A stretch of 64,000 nt of DNA, from positions 1 through 64,000 of the forward strand of contig CANLLN010000026.1 in the NCBI GenBank assembly GCA_947491945.1, written 5' to 3'. Positions 27,600 through 36,304 of this stretch are shown one piece after another (within the stretch, counting starts at the first letter, position 1; the number at the start of each line of letters is the position of its first letter). The DNA is from an uncultured Carboxylicivirga sp. (GTDB lineage Bacteria > Bacteroidota > Bacteroidia > Bacteroidales > Marinilabiliaceae). The translations under genes and the position numbers were made by a program. The notes beneath the pieces are model-generated. The model was not told the DNA's origin. It saw nothing but the letters and a program-made list of their open reading frames with translations, and did no database searches.

Positions 27600-29618
27600 T
27601 TATTTTCTTACAAAACGAATGGCCTGCCCTCCGCCTGCTGCCAGCTTAAGTATCAACACTGTTTCGCTGGTCACTTCGTCTTCCTCAATAACATAAGCTT
27701 GCGGGTTCGTTTTCCAATGGGCATCATCGGCATCCGTATAAACCTGAGCAAGGTAACTTGTTCCGGGTGCCAGAAAATCAAGTTTCACCGTCAGCGTTCT
27801 TGCCTCCTCATTGGTAGCGCTGCCCAGAAACCATTCCTCACCGCTCCTGCGAGCAAGGGTGATGTATTGTCCTATTTCACCATTCAACACCCGCGACTCA
27901 TCGCAATCCGCTTCATAATCGGCAATAAACTGAAAAGCCGGATGTCCTTCATAGTTCTTAGGGAGGTCACTGGCCATTTGCAAGGGGCTGTATAAAATCA
28001 CAAAATTAGCCAGCTGCCTTGCCAGTGTGGTGTGGGTACGCGTCATGCTAATATCGTCAGCGTTCCACTTTTCTCGCTTACCGGCATTGGCAAACAACAA
28101 ATCAAAGGTGCCGGGAGTGTAATCTGTGGGGCCGGCAAGCCCTCGTGTAAAAGGTATAATAACGGTGTGCGATGGAGGATTGCCATCACTCCAGGCATTC
28201 CATTCCATGCCCCGCACTCCTTCACGCGTCATCATATTGGGCCAGGTACGTCGTATACCGGTTGGTTTAATTGGCTCATGCACATCCAACATAATCTCAT
28301 ATTTGGCGGCCAGTTCAACTACTTTTCGGTAATGACGAACCATAAATTGACCATGATGGTGTTCTCCGCGGGGATAAATACCACCGGCATAACCGGTTTT
28401 AACAGCATGAATACCCAAATCATGACACATCTTATAAGCGGCTTCCATATACTTTTCGTAGGATTCTATATCACCGCCCGTTTCGTGGTGCCCGATAAGT
28501 TTCACGCCTTTTTCCTGAGCATAAGCAGCTACTTTTTCAAGGTCAAAATCGCGGGCCGGTGTCACATGGTCAAAGGCATCTTTAGCACCCCAGTTCTCCC
28601 ATCCATCGTTCCACCCTTCAATAACAAGCCCTTCAATTTGCTTGGCGGCAGCAAAATCAATATGTGCCAATGCATTTTCGGTTGTGGCGCCATGGCGTGG
28701 CCCGGGATACCAAGTTTCGGTACCCAGGTGCATGCCCCACCAGATACCGATGTATTTCATGGGCTTTATCCAGGAGGTATCGTCAATGCGGCTAGGCTCA
28801 TTGAGGTTAACGATCAGATTACTTTGCACTAAACCAGCAGCATTATCGCTAATTTGAATGGTACGCCAGGGCGTTTTCATGGGGACCGATCCACGTACCT
28901 TATCTCCATTGGCCCATGGCACCAATTCCGCTTCATATATCCCTTTTTCTTTTTGCTTCAGGGTCATGCCCGCATAATCAGTTAATGCCGCCTCGTGGAT
29001 GCTGATATGCACATTATTCTCCCCTTTCATGGTTACCGGGGTAGCTACCCATGAGGCTTCCTCCATTGAGGTTTTCTGATACAGTTTTTCGTAAGTGTTA
29101 TAATCAGCCCATATCCACCAGGTATCCGGATTGCCACTCACATCAAACTGAGTGAGTTCATCCATGATCACAAAATCACTCAGACTGTTCTGCTCCGGCA
29201 GTTCATAGCGAAAGGCAACCCCATCGTTGTAAGCCCTGAAATACAAATTCATGAAACGCTTATGTTCACTTGTTTCCTGCAGGCAAACCACAAGCTCCTG
29301 ATAATGGTTCTGAACCGTTTTATTTTCACCCCAGGGTTGCTCCCACGATAATTGATGTTCAGCTATTTTAGTGCTTAAAATTGTAAAATCACCCGTAAGA
29401 GCCGGTAAATCTTTAAAAGTAAAACCCAATTGAGAGGGATAAATAACAGTATCCTGCTTGAAGGTAACATAGTAGAAAGGTTTGCCATCGTTTAATTCTA
29501 ATGCAATGGTCAGTTGCTGGTCGGGCGAGGTAACTTTATTACCCGCTTCATTTGAACGACAACCATACTGACCCAAAATAATGAGTAAAACGGCTAAAGT
29601 GTAAACGATTGTTTTCAT
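27600..29618 (-). CDS. GH97 glycoside hydrolase, SusB-like inverting type
   Basis: This 672-residue enzyme has a lipobox-like signal (LLIILGQYGC, Cys 20), so it is probably a periplasmic lipoprotein. The N-terminal beta-sandwich, (beta/alpha)8 core and C-terminal sandwich are all represented. In the core, AVKTGYAGGIYPRGEHHHGQ has Gly409 where retaining alpha-galactosidases carry an Asp nucleophile, which matches the inverting alpha-glucosidase class of SusB. DVHEPIKPTG (Glu448) and FTRGLAGPTDYTPG are conserved. Probable activity is alpha-glucosidase; this is inferred. No susCD genes adjoin it, but a membrane HTH regulator gene lies upstream in the same orientation. Confidence 0.9.
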   Translation of the reverse strand: MKTIVYTLAVLLIILGQYGCRSNEAGNKVTSPDQQLTIALELNDGKPFYYVTFKQDTVIYPSQLGFTFKDLPALTGDFTILSTKIAEHQLSWEQPWGENKTVQNHYQELVVCLQETSEHKRFMNLYFRAYNDGVAFRYELPEQNSLSDFVIMDELTQFDVSGNPDTWWIWADYNTYEKLYQKTSMEEASWVATPVTMKGENNVHISIHEAALTDYAGMTLKQKEKGIYEAELVPWANGDKVRGSVPMKTPWRTIQISDNAAGLVQSNLIVNLNEPSRIDDTSWIKPMKYIGIWWGMHLGTETWYPGPRHGATTENALAHIDFAAAKQIEGLVIEGWNDGWENWGAKDAFDHVTPARDFDLEKVAAYAQEKGVKLIGHHETGGDIESYEKYMEAAYKMCHDLGIHAVKTGYAGGIYPRGEHHHGQFMVRHYRKVVELAAKYEIMLDVHEPIKPTGIRRTWPNMMTREGVRGMEWNAWSDGNPPSHTVIIPFTRGLAGPTDYTPGTFDLLFANAGKREKWNADDISMTRTHTTLARQLANFVILYSPLQMASDLPKNYEGHPAFQFIADYEADCDESRVLNGEIGQYITLARRSGEEWFLGSATNEEARTLTVKLDFLAPGTSYLAQVYTDADDAHWKTNPQAYVIEEDEVTSETVLILKLAAGGGQAIRFVRK

Positions 29619-29980
29619 TGTCTATATTTATTTATGAACGATACTTTTTGTATTAGTATAATGCACTACTCCCCTCATCCACCATTTTTGAATGGCATCA
29701 ATGAACCCAGCCCTTTAAAGGTTTGGCTGCACTAAAAAATGAAGGCCATTTAGTATTGCTAAGTTATATCGAACCTAAGCCAAAAGAAACCGATTAAGGA
29801 GAAATACAGGGGAGTGTATAGAAATACAAAACAACAACTCATTACATAACAACAGCTTAATACTATGGATGTACAAGTAAAATGTAAAGAAAATACTGGC
29901 ACAGCAGCATACTTAAATAGAAATAGATTGACCTAAAACAGGCACATAACTGCAATTTATTCCCAAACAATCGGCTTGAA
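29619..29980. other. Intergenic region upstream of GH97
   Basis: A 362-bp gap between the DUF6377-type regulator and GH97 genes, both on the minus strand. It should hold the GH97 promoter, but no consensus element was found. Short open frames of 24-30 codons lack support as genes. Confidence 0.5.
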
Positions 29981-31600
29981 CTAATAGGCAGGTATTGTCA
30001 TCACATATTCTTCAAACTCGCCGGGAGCCATATCTACCTTTGTTTTTATTCGATTGCGATAGGTGTATACCGTATTTCGGGATATGCCCAATATGGAAGC
30101 AACCCGTTCGGCACTGACGATGCCCAGGCGGTGTAGAGCGAAAACACGAATTTCAGCACTCAGGCAAGCATTTGAAGAGCTTGCATCGAGTTGTACCGAA
30201 GGATGCAAAACGGCATTTATAGCCTCAATAAACGTGGGAAATAGTTTGATGAAAAGAGCATCAAATCGTTCAAAAAGCCGCTCTCGATCATCAAGAGCAT
30301 TACTATTGGCCAAATAATCAGCAATTGCATCATACTTCTTTTGCAAGAGCAAGCTTCTGATTTTAGCCTGCATCTTTTCTATTTCGTGAAAATAAATAGA
30401 GCTTAATTCGAAATAATTGGTAAGTGATTCTTCCTTAATTTTATTGGATTCGCTTAGCTGCTTATTTTGATGCGCCAACAAACTGTTCTGTTGATTAATT
30501 TTATCACGGCCACTTTTCACTTCGCGGTGTCTGCGTGCCAGTCGCATCCATAAATAGATAATCACCAATAAGCTTAATAGCACAATGATAAAAACTGATG
30601 ATATGGCGATTACTTTGAGTCGCTGCAAATCTCTTAATTGCATTTCTACAATAGGTACAATATGTGTTATTTCAGCTTTACGCTGACGGGCACCATAAAA
30701 CTCGGCATCCTGAATTGCACGTATCAGAAACTGATGCGCCAGGCGCACCTCTCCATTTTCAAGTAATAATTGAGCCAGTAGACGTCCGGAGGTTGTTTCG
30801 TAGGTTGAAGATCGGATGTCTGATTCAATGCTTTTCAGCAAGTATTGTACCTGCCCCTCCAGGTCACCGAGTTGACGGCAGCTCCAAGCCATGCATGAGT
30901 AGATCATTGCTTTTTCATGCTCTGACACATCCCTTCGTTGCGTAAACTCATTGCACTGGTCAAAGGCCTTTTTCGCTTGCCCTAAGTCAATAAGCCGAAG
31001 TGCTTGTACCATCTGATAGTCCACACTTTTCTTGTTGGCCAGCTGTAAAAGGGAGTCGGCATACAAGTGATTTATTGCTCTGTACTGATGATGGTAATTG
31101 GGTATATCGTTATACGCCATTAAATCACCATGAAGCCTGGTCATTAAACGATAATAATACACCTTTAATTCAGGCGTTGGCATATTGCGAGCCTGAGAAA
31201 TAACCTCAATGGCTTCATGAAATAAACCAGAACATAGCAAAACATCAGTTTTGCACAACAAGGCTTCTGTTTGTTTTTCATCCGATTTTATTTGACCCGC
31301 CAATTCTTCCATTCGGATAGCTACATTAAAAGCTTCTTTGCTTTTAAACGAATACAGTTCCGCAAAAAGTTGTCTATTCAGTGAATAATGTTGTTCCTTG
31401 TTTAAGGTATGATTTTGGTTCAGCTGGGCATTTATTGAGTCAATGCGCCCCTGCTTAATCGCATCAAATATCTTGCGCTGACTATAATTTTGCGCTGTGG
31501 CTTTAATCTCCTCCAGCAAGTAAGCCGGTAAATTATTGGCATAATTACCAAGGCAAACAAATAGGAGCAATAACATTGTTATGCTGTACTTAATCATCAA
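29981..31600 (-). CDS. Membrane TPR/HTH regulator (DUF6377-type)
   Basis: The 539-residue protein has a signal or first transmembrane segment (YSITMLLLLFVCLGNYA), a helical repeat region of about 300 residues in the periplasm, a transmembrane helix at about 334-354 (VIAISSVFIIVLLSLLVIIY), a coiled-coil linker, and a cytoplasmic C-terminal helix-turn-helix (SAERVASILGISRNTVYTYR). This layout matches DUF6377 proteins. It likely senses a periplasmic signal and controls the nearby GH97 gene; that link is inferred from position. Confidence 0.85.
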   Translation of the reverse strand: MMIKYSITMLLLLFVCLGNYANNLPAYLLEEIKATAQNYSQRKIFDAIKQGRIDSINAQLNQNHTLNKEQHYSLNRQLFAELYSFKSKEAFNVAIRMEELAGQIKSDEKQTEALLCKTDVLLCSGLFHEAIEVISQARNMPTPELKVYYYRLMTRLHGDLMAYNDIPNYHHQYRAINHLYADSLLQLANKKSVDYQMVQALRLIDLGQAKKAFDQCNEFTQRRDVSEHEKAMIYSCMAWSCRQLGDLEGQVQYLLKSIESDIRSSTYETTSGRLLAQLLLENGEVRLAHQFLIRAIQDAEFYGARQRKAEITHIVPIVEMQLRDLQRLKVIAISSVFIIVLLSLLVIIYLWMRLARRHREVKSGRDKINQQNSLLAHQNKQLSESNKIKEESLTNYFELSSIYFHEIEKMQAKIRSLLLQKKYDAIADYLANSNALDDRERLFERFDALFIKLFPTFIEAINAVLHPSVQLDASSSNACLSAEIRVFALHRLGIVSAERVASILGISRNTVYTYRNRIKTKVDMAPGEFEEYVMTIPAY

Positions 31601-31754
31601 TGAAACTTTCAGTGTGGCTTGCTAAAGTACAAAATAAACTTTTACCGGGCCTGACTGCTTTTTGCTGAGGAAAAAGTAAACATACCTGATTGCACTGTAA
31701 TCATTACCCGTGACATATTTCATACAATTAAAATTAGTTTTTGCACGCAAAGTG

Positions 31755-31785
31755 TTTTTAAAAGTACTTTTTACTTTTATATTTG
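31755..31785 (+). promoter_or_regulatory. Promoter with internal palindrome before the Nudix regulator gene
   Basis: TATATTTG at 31778-31785 fits the -7 consensus, with an imperfect -33 (TTTT at 31755-31758) 19 bp upstream. Between them, AAAAGTACTTTT at 31760-31771 is a perfect 12-bp palindrome, a good operator candidate for autoregulation. The ATG at 31794 lies only 8 bp past the -7 box, so the mRNA should be almost leaderless. Confidence 0.6.
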
Positions 31786-31793
31786 TTCCTGTT

Positions 31794-32495
31794 ATGGAAA
31801 CAAGCATTTACGAACAATACCAGGGCAATAAGCGCTTTGTGTCAGTCGACTGCGTAATCTTCGGTTATGAAGATGAGCAGTTAAAACTCCTGCTATTTCA
31901 ACGCGCCATAGAGCCCTCAAAAGGTGAGTGGTCCTTACTGGGTGGCTGGGTGAACGCTAATGAAACGAGCGAAGATGCAGCCCGACGTGTGCTAAACAAA
32001 CTAACCGGCCTGGAAGATGTTTACCTCGAACAGGTGCACACCTTTTCCAACCCCAACCGCGACCCCGGAGGCAGCGTTATCACCGTTGAGTATTATGCCC
32101 TCATCAATATTGACGAAAAAGCCAATAACCTGATAAAAGATTATGGTGCCCGTTGGTTTACCATCGATGCCTTGCCCCCACTCATCTTCGACCACGATGT
32201 GCTGGTAGCTAAGGCACTTGAAAAGCTGAGACTGCGCTCGAGCTACGAAATTATTGGCCGCAAATTACTGCCCGAAAAATTTACGATTACCTGCCTACGC
32301 AACCTCTACAATCAGATTTTTCAGCGACAATTTGATCCGGGTAATTTTCGCAAAAAGATTCTATCGCTGAAGATATTGGAGAAACTGGACGAAAAAGATA
32401 TGTCAGAATCCAGAAAAGGAGCCTATCTTTTTAAGTTCAAACCCAAAAAACAAACCGAATTTATTGACCCAATAGTTAAAAGATCATTAAGTTAA
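31794..32495 (+). CDS. Nudix-domain transcriptional regulator (NrtR/AraR-like) of galactose genes
   Basis: The protein has 233 residues from the ATG at 31794 (METSIYEQYQGNKRF); the frame is open further upstream but the promoter lies there. An N-terminal Nudix fold (residues 10-145) is joined to a winged-helix domain (FTITCLRNLYNQIFQRQFDP, then FRKKILSLKILEKLDE). The Nudix box is degenerate: Gly51, Glu57 and Arg65 remain, but the three acidic residues of REUxEE are Val66, Lys69 and Leu70. The domain should therefore bind a sugar or nucleotide effector without hydrolysing it. Placement 24 bp before galT suggests control of galactose use, by analogy with the Bacteroides arabinose regulator AraR. 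Confidence 0.88.
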   Translation: METSIYEQYQGNKRFVSVDCVIFGYEDEQLKLLLFQRAIEPSKGEWSLLGGWVNANETSEDAARRVLNKLTGLEDVYLEQVHTFSNPNRDPGGSVITVEYYALINIDEKANNLIKDYGARWFTIDALPPLIFDHDVLVAKALEKLRLRSSYEIIGRKLLPEKFTITCLRNLYNQIFQRQFDPGNFRKKILSLKILEKLDEKDMSESRKGAYLFKFKPKKQTEFIDPIVKRSLS

Positions 32496-32519
32496 CAAAC
32501 TGCACAATACATACTTATT

Positions 32520-33566
32520 ATGGAACAATTTGAATTTACAGAACACTCGCACCGTCGTTATAACCCCCTCACCGGTGACTGGGTGCTGGTTTCACCTCAT
32601 CGCACCAAGCGTCCATGGCAGGGTAAAGTTGAAAAACCGGCCATTGAAGAGCGTCCGCAATACGACGAAAAATGTTATTTATGTCCGGGTAACGAGCGCG
32701 TTGGCGGCCATATGAACCCTGATTACAAGGATGTTTTTGTGTTTCAGAACGACTTCAGTGCCTTGGTGCCCGATATTCCGGAAGGTAATTACACCAAGGG
32801 TGAGTTATTTAGAGCCGAAAGTGAGCGCGGTTTCTGTAAAGTTATCTGTTTTTCACCTCGCCATGACTTAACCATCCCCGAGATGGAGGTGAGCAACATT
32901 AAAAAAGTAGTTGACCTGTGGTGCGAGCAGTATCAGGAGATTGGCGCCCTCGACTATATCAAGCATGTTCAGATATTTGAAAACAAGGGTGACATCATGG
33001 GCTGTAGCAACCCACACCCCCACGGCCAGATATGGGGACAGTATTCGGTACCCGTGGAGCCGGCTAAAGAAGCCATCAAGCAAAAGGAGTACTTTGACAA
33101 GCACGGCAAGACCCTACTGGAAGATTATGTGGCTGACGAGCTGGAATCGGGCGAACGTATTCTGGTTGAGAATGAGCATTTCGTAGCCCTTATCCCCTTT
33201 TGGGCAACCTGGCCTTTCGAAGCCATGATTGTGAGTAAGCGAGCAGTAGCCAATATTACGCAACTGAGCGATGATGAGCGCCTGGCGCTGGCCGATGCCT
33301 ATAAGAAACTAACGGTAATGTACGATAATCTGTTTGAGGTTTCTTTCCCCTACTCGGCCGGTATGCACCAGGCACCTACCGATGGTGAAGAGCACCCCGA
33401 ATGGCATCTTCACATGCACTTTTACCCACCTTTGTTGCGTTCGGCAACTGTGAAGAAGTTTATGGTGGGCTATGAAATGATGGCCAATGCACAGCGCGAC
33501 ATTACGCCCGAACAGGCGGCTCAGCGTCTGCGCGACCTACCAGCAGTGCACTATAAAGCAAAATAA
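32520..33566 (+). CDS. galT: Galactose-1-phosphate uridylyltransferase
   Basis: This 348-residue Leloir enzyme exchanges UMP between UDP-glucose and galactose 1-phosphate. The active-site motif [11 protein letters not shown] supplies the nucleophilic His168 (the second His of HPH). Zinc ligands Cys52 and Cys55 (KCYLCPG) and His115 (SPRHDL) are present. The C-terminal HIT-like half ends with [10 protein letters not shown]. Length and motifs are normal. It is followed after 64 bp by galK. Confidence 0.96.
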   Translation: MEQFEFTEHSHRRYNPLTGDWVLVSPHRTKRPWQGKVEKPAIEERPQYDEKCYLCPGNERVGGHMNPDYKDVFVFQNDFSALVPDIPEGNYTKGELFRAESERGFCKVICFSPRHDLTIPEMEVSNIKKVVDLWCEQYQEIGALDYIKHVQIFENKGDIMGCSNPHPHGQIWGQYSVPVEPAKEAIKQKEYFDKHGKTLLEDYVADELESGERILVENEHFVALIPFWATWPFEAMIVSKRAVANITQLSDDERLALADAYKKLTVMYDNLFEVSFPYSAGMHQAPTDGEEHPEWHLHMHFYPPLLRSATVKKFMVGYEMMANAQRDITPEQAAQRLRDLPAVHYKAK

Positions 33567-33630
33567 TATAGTCAATGCCCATTTTTATTCGACATTGGCT
33601 TGATATAATAACACTTAATTCAGTTGAAAT

Positions 33631-34905
33631 ATGCAAATTACAAGTTTAATTGAAAAGATAAACGGTGGCAACAATCCGTTTTTCAAAGAGATTTATGGTA
33701 ACGACGAAGTCATTTTAAAAGAACAGGCAGATCGTTACATCAAATACATGAATGAGTTCAAAAGCATTTATGGCACCGATGATGTAATGCTATTGAGCTC
33801 ACCGGGTCGTACCGAGGTTGGTGGTAACCACACCGATCACCAGTTAGGTCGTGTATTAGCCGGTGCTGTTAACCTTGATAATATCGCGGTAGCCGCCCCT
33901 AACAGCAGTGATAAAGTGCGCATCACATCGGTTGGTTTCGAGCCCTTCGAAGTGGACTTAAACACCCTTGAGGTAACTGAGTTTAAGCTGACACCCGGAA
34001 ATATTGTGCGTACCATTGCCAAGGAAATTAAAGCTTTAGGTTTTGAAATTGCAGGTTTCGACGCTGTCATACACGGTTGCGTGCCCGAAGGTTCAGGCTT
34101 GAGCTCATCGGCATCGTTCGAGGTACTGATTGGTGCTATTTTCAGCAACCTGTTTAACGAGGGTAAGCTTGATCCGGTTGACAATGCCAAGATTGGTCAG
34201 AAGGCAGAGCATGCCTGCAAGAAGTTCTGTGGACTGATGGATCAGACAGCCTGTGCCGTGGGTGGTTTCATCACTATTGACTTTGCCGACAAAGCCAACC
34301 CCGTTGTGAAAGCACTGGATTTTGATTTTGCCAAAACAGGCTATTCACTGGTGATTACCAATACAGGTGGTAGCCACGGTGGTCTTGACGAGGAATACAA
34401 TGCTTTGCCCGGCGAGATGAAGGCCGTTGCCAAAGAGCTGGGACAGGAAGTGTTGCGTCCACTGTCGATGGAAGATGTAGTGAAAGGCATTCCAAATATC
34501 CGCGAGAAAGTAGGCGACCGTGCCTTGTTGCGCTCTATCCACTTCCAGGCCGATAACGAACGTGTGGTTTATCAGGTAGAAGCCCTGGAAGGTGGACAGT
34601 TTGATAAATTTCTGGAGCTGGTAGTAGAGTCGGGCTTTAGCTCGTACATGTACAACCAGAACATCTTTGTGGGTGGCGAAACCAAGCATCAGAATGTGGC
34701 ACTGGCACTGGCCCTATCAGAATTAGTGCTGAAAGGCAAAGGTGCATGGCGCGTGCATGGTGGCGGATTTGCCGGTACCATCCAGGCTTTTGTGCCTAAC
34801 GACTTGCTGGATGACTACATCACTACCCTTGAGTCGGTATTTGGTAAAGGCAACTGCCATAAGCTGTTTATCCGCTCTAAAGGAGCCGTAGAAGTAGCCT
34901 TATAA
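33631..34905 (+). CDS. galK: Galactokinase
   Basis: This 424-residue GHMP kinase phosphorylates galactose with ATP to galactose 1-phosphate, the galT substrate. The N-terminal galactose-binding signature appears as SSPGRTEVGGNHTDHQLG (57-73), the ATP loop as PEGSGLSSSASFEVL, and the third GHMP motif as VHGGGFAGTIQAF. Full length, with no oddities. Confidence 0.95.
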   Translation: MQITSLIEKINGGNNPFFKEIYGNDEVILKEQADRYIKYMNEFKSIYGTDDVMLLSSPGRTEVGGNHTDHQLGRVLAGAVNLDNIAVAAPNSSDKVRITSVGFEPFEVDLNTLEVTEFKLTPGNIVRTIAKEIKALGFEIAGFDAVIHGCVPEGSGLSSSASFEVLIGAIFSNLFNEGKLDPVDNAKIGQKAEHACKKFCGLMDQTACAVGGFITIDFADKANPVVKALDFDFAKTGYSLVITNTGGSHGGLDEEYNALPGEMKAVAKELGQEVLRPLSMEDVVKGIPNIREKVGDRALLRSIHFQADNERVVYQVEALEGGQFDKFLELVVESGFSSYMYNQNIFVGGETKHQNVALALALSELVLKGKGAWRVHGGGFAGTIQAFVPNDLLDDYITTLESVFGKGNCHKLFIRSKGAVEVAL

Positions 34906-34918
34906 AACAAAATTAGGT

Positions 34919-34946
34919 AAAGCGGATATCAATCCGCTTTATTTTC
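34919..34946 (+). terminator. Hairpin between galK and galM
   Basis: AAAGCGGAT (34919-34927), loop ATCA and ATCCGCTTT (34932-34940) are followed by ATTTTC. It lies 14 bp after the galK stop and may partly terminate transcription so that galM is expressed less. Confidence 0.7.
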
Positions 34947-34965
34947 ACCTTTAAGACCAATAATT

Positions 34966-35988
34966 ATGAAAGCATCTGATGTATTTACTTTAAAAAATAA
35001 TAACCAGGTTGAAGTCACTTTTATTGCACGTGGCGGCCAGATAACGGGTATTAAAGTGCCCAATGCACAGGGCGAAATTGCCGATGTGGTGATTGGCTAT
35101 AACAGTGTAGATGAGGCGCTGGCCGGCGATGCCTATTTTGGTGCTCTCTGCGGACGCTATGCCAACCGTATTGTGAAAGGTCAGTTTGAGCTTAATGGTG
35201 AAACCATACAGCTCGACACCAACAACGGCCCCAATCATCTGCATGGCGGTCACGAGGGTTTCAACCAACGTGTGTGGGACGTAGAAGAAGTAGAGTTGCC
35301 ACAATTTGCTCAGGCCTACAAGCTGATGCTGGTAAGCCCCGATGGTGATCAGAACTACCCAGGTGAGCTGACTACAGTGGTTATCTATGGCCTTACCGAT
35401 GATAATGAATTGGTGATAGAGTACGATGCAGTTTCCACCAAGGACACGATCATTAACCTTACTTCGCATGCCTATTTTAACATGGCAGGCGCCGGCACGG
35501 GCACCATTGCCGATCATGAACTAACCATCAACGCCAACAAATTTACGCCCATTGACGGTGCCATTGGTACAGTAAGTGGTGAAATTGCCGAAGTAAAAGG
35601 TACGGCAATGGATTTCACTACCTGTAAAAAGATTGGTGAAGCCCTTGAGGCTGACTGCCCGCAGGTGAAGCTGGTGGATGGTATCGACCATAATTTTGTG
35701 ATCAACGGATATGATGGTAGCCTGAAGTTGGCAGCGCGACTGGAGAACAAGGATGCCGGACGTTGTCTGGAGGTATACACCGATCAGCCGGGTGTGCAGA
35801 TTTATACAGGCAGCCACTTTGACGGCACTGAAACCGGTAAACTGGGTAAACCCATTGAAAAATGGGCCGGACTGGCGCTGGAGACACAGATATTCCCCGA
35901 CTCGCCCAACCACGAGCATTTTCCAAATGCGGTGCTAAAAGCAGAAGAAAATTACAAGCACACCTGCGTGTATAAGTTTGTTTTCTAA
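34966..35988 (+). CDS. galM: Aldose 1-epimerase (mutarotase)
   Basis: This 340-residue enzyme interconverts beta- and alpha-galactose ahead of galactokinase. Catalytic candidates are His93 in NHLHGGHEGFN and His168 in LTSHAYFN, with the base Glu in ALETQIFPDSPNH near the end. No signal peptide is visible, so it is cytoplasmic. Third enzyme of the gal operon. Confidence 0.95.
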   Translation: MKASDVFTLKNNNQVEVTFIARGGQITGIKVPNAQGEIADVVIGYNSVDEALAGDAYFGALCGRYANRIVKGQFELNGETIQLDTNNGPNHLHGGHEGFNQRVWDVEEVELPQFAQAYKLMLVSPDGDQNYPGELTTVVIYGLTDDNELVIEYDAVSTKDTIINLTSHAYFNMAGAGTGTIADHELTINANKFTPIDGAIGTVSGEIAEVKGTAMDFTTCKKIGEALEADCPQVKLVDGIDHNFVINGYDGSLKLAARLENKDAGRCLEVYTDQPGVQIYTGSHFDGTETGKLGKPIEKWAGLALETQIFPDSPNHEHFPNAVLKAEENYKHTCVYKFVF

Positions 35989-36022
35989 GACGATAGTAGG
36001 GTACTAAGCCCTAAAATAATAT

Positions 36023-36063
36023 AAAAGGGTATGAAAAACCAATTGGCTTTTCATACCCTTTTT
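36023..36063 (+). terminator. Terminator of the gal operon
   Basis: AAAAGGGTATGAAAA (36023-36037) pairs with TTTTCATACCCTTTT beginning at 36048, followed by more T. The stem is long and perfect, 34 bp after the galM stop. Confidence 0.9.
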
Positions 36064-36133
36064 ATTTGCACCTTATTATTTGAATGCGACTAGACTTGAT
36101 GCTTAAGCCATGGCGCTAATCATTCGGTATGTT

Positions 36134-36202
36134 ATAAAAAACTCCAATTAAAGGGTTCACACAAGATGTTGAAAGGACGGTGATACCTGTTTAATTGGAG
36201 TT
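36134..36202 (-). terminator. Likely terminator of the chemoreceptor operon
   Basis: AACTCCAATTAAA (36140-36152) and TTTAATTGGAGTT (36190-36202) are perfect 13-bp inverted repeats with a 37-nt loop. Read on the minus strand, the stem ends in a run of six T, about 100 bp after the chemoreceptor stop. The loop is unusually large for a simple terminator. Confidence 0.6.
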
Positions 36203-36304
36203 ATCGTAGTAATCTGTATTAATAGAGCCTTCAATAGCCTATATGGAACAGTTCTGTAAATGCTAATTTAACATGAAACTTTCAAAACTGAATACCAATA
36301 ATAC

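Noticed and set aside
29650-29800. Short frames of 24-30 codons upstream of GH97
   Set aside because: One lacks a start codon and the other is too short; neither is repeated or conserved in the window.
36140-36202. 13-bp inverted repeat as a MITE or novel RNA
   Set aside because: On the minus strand it ends in a T run just past the chemoreceptor gene, so a terminator explains it more simply.
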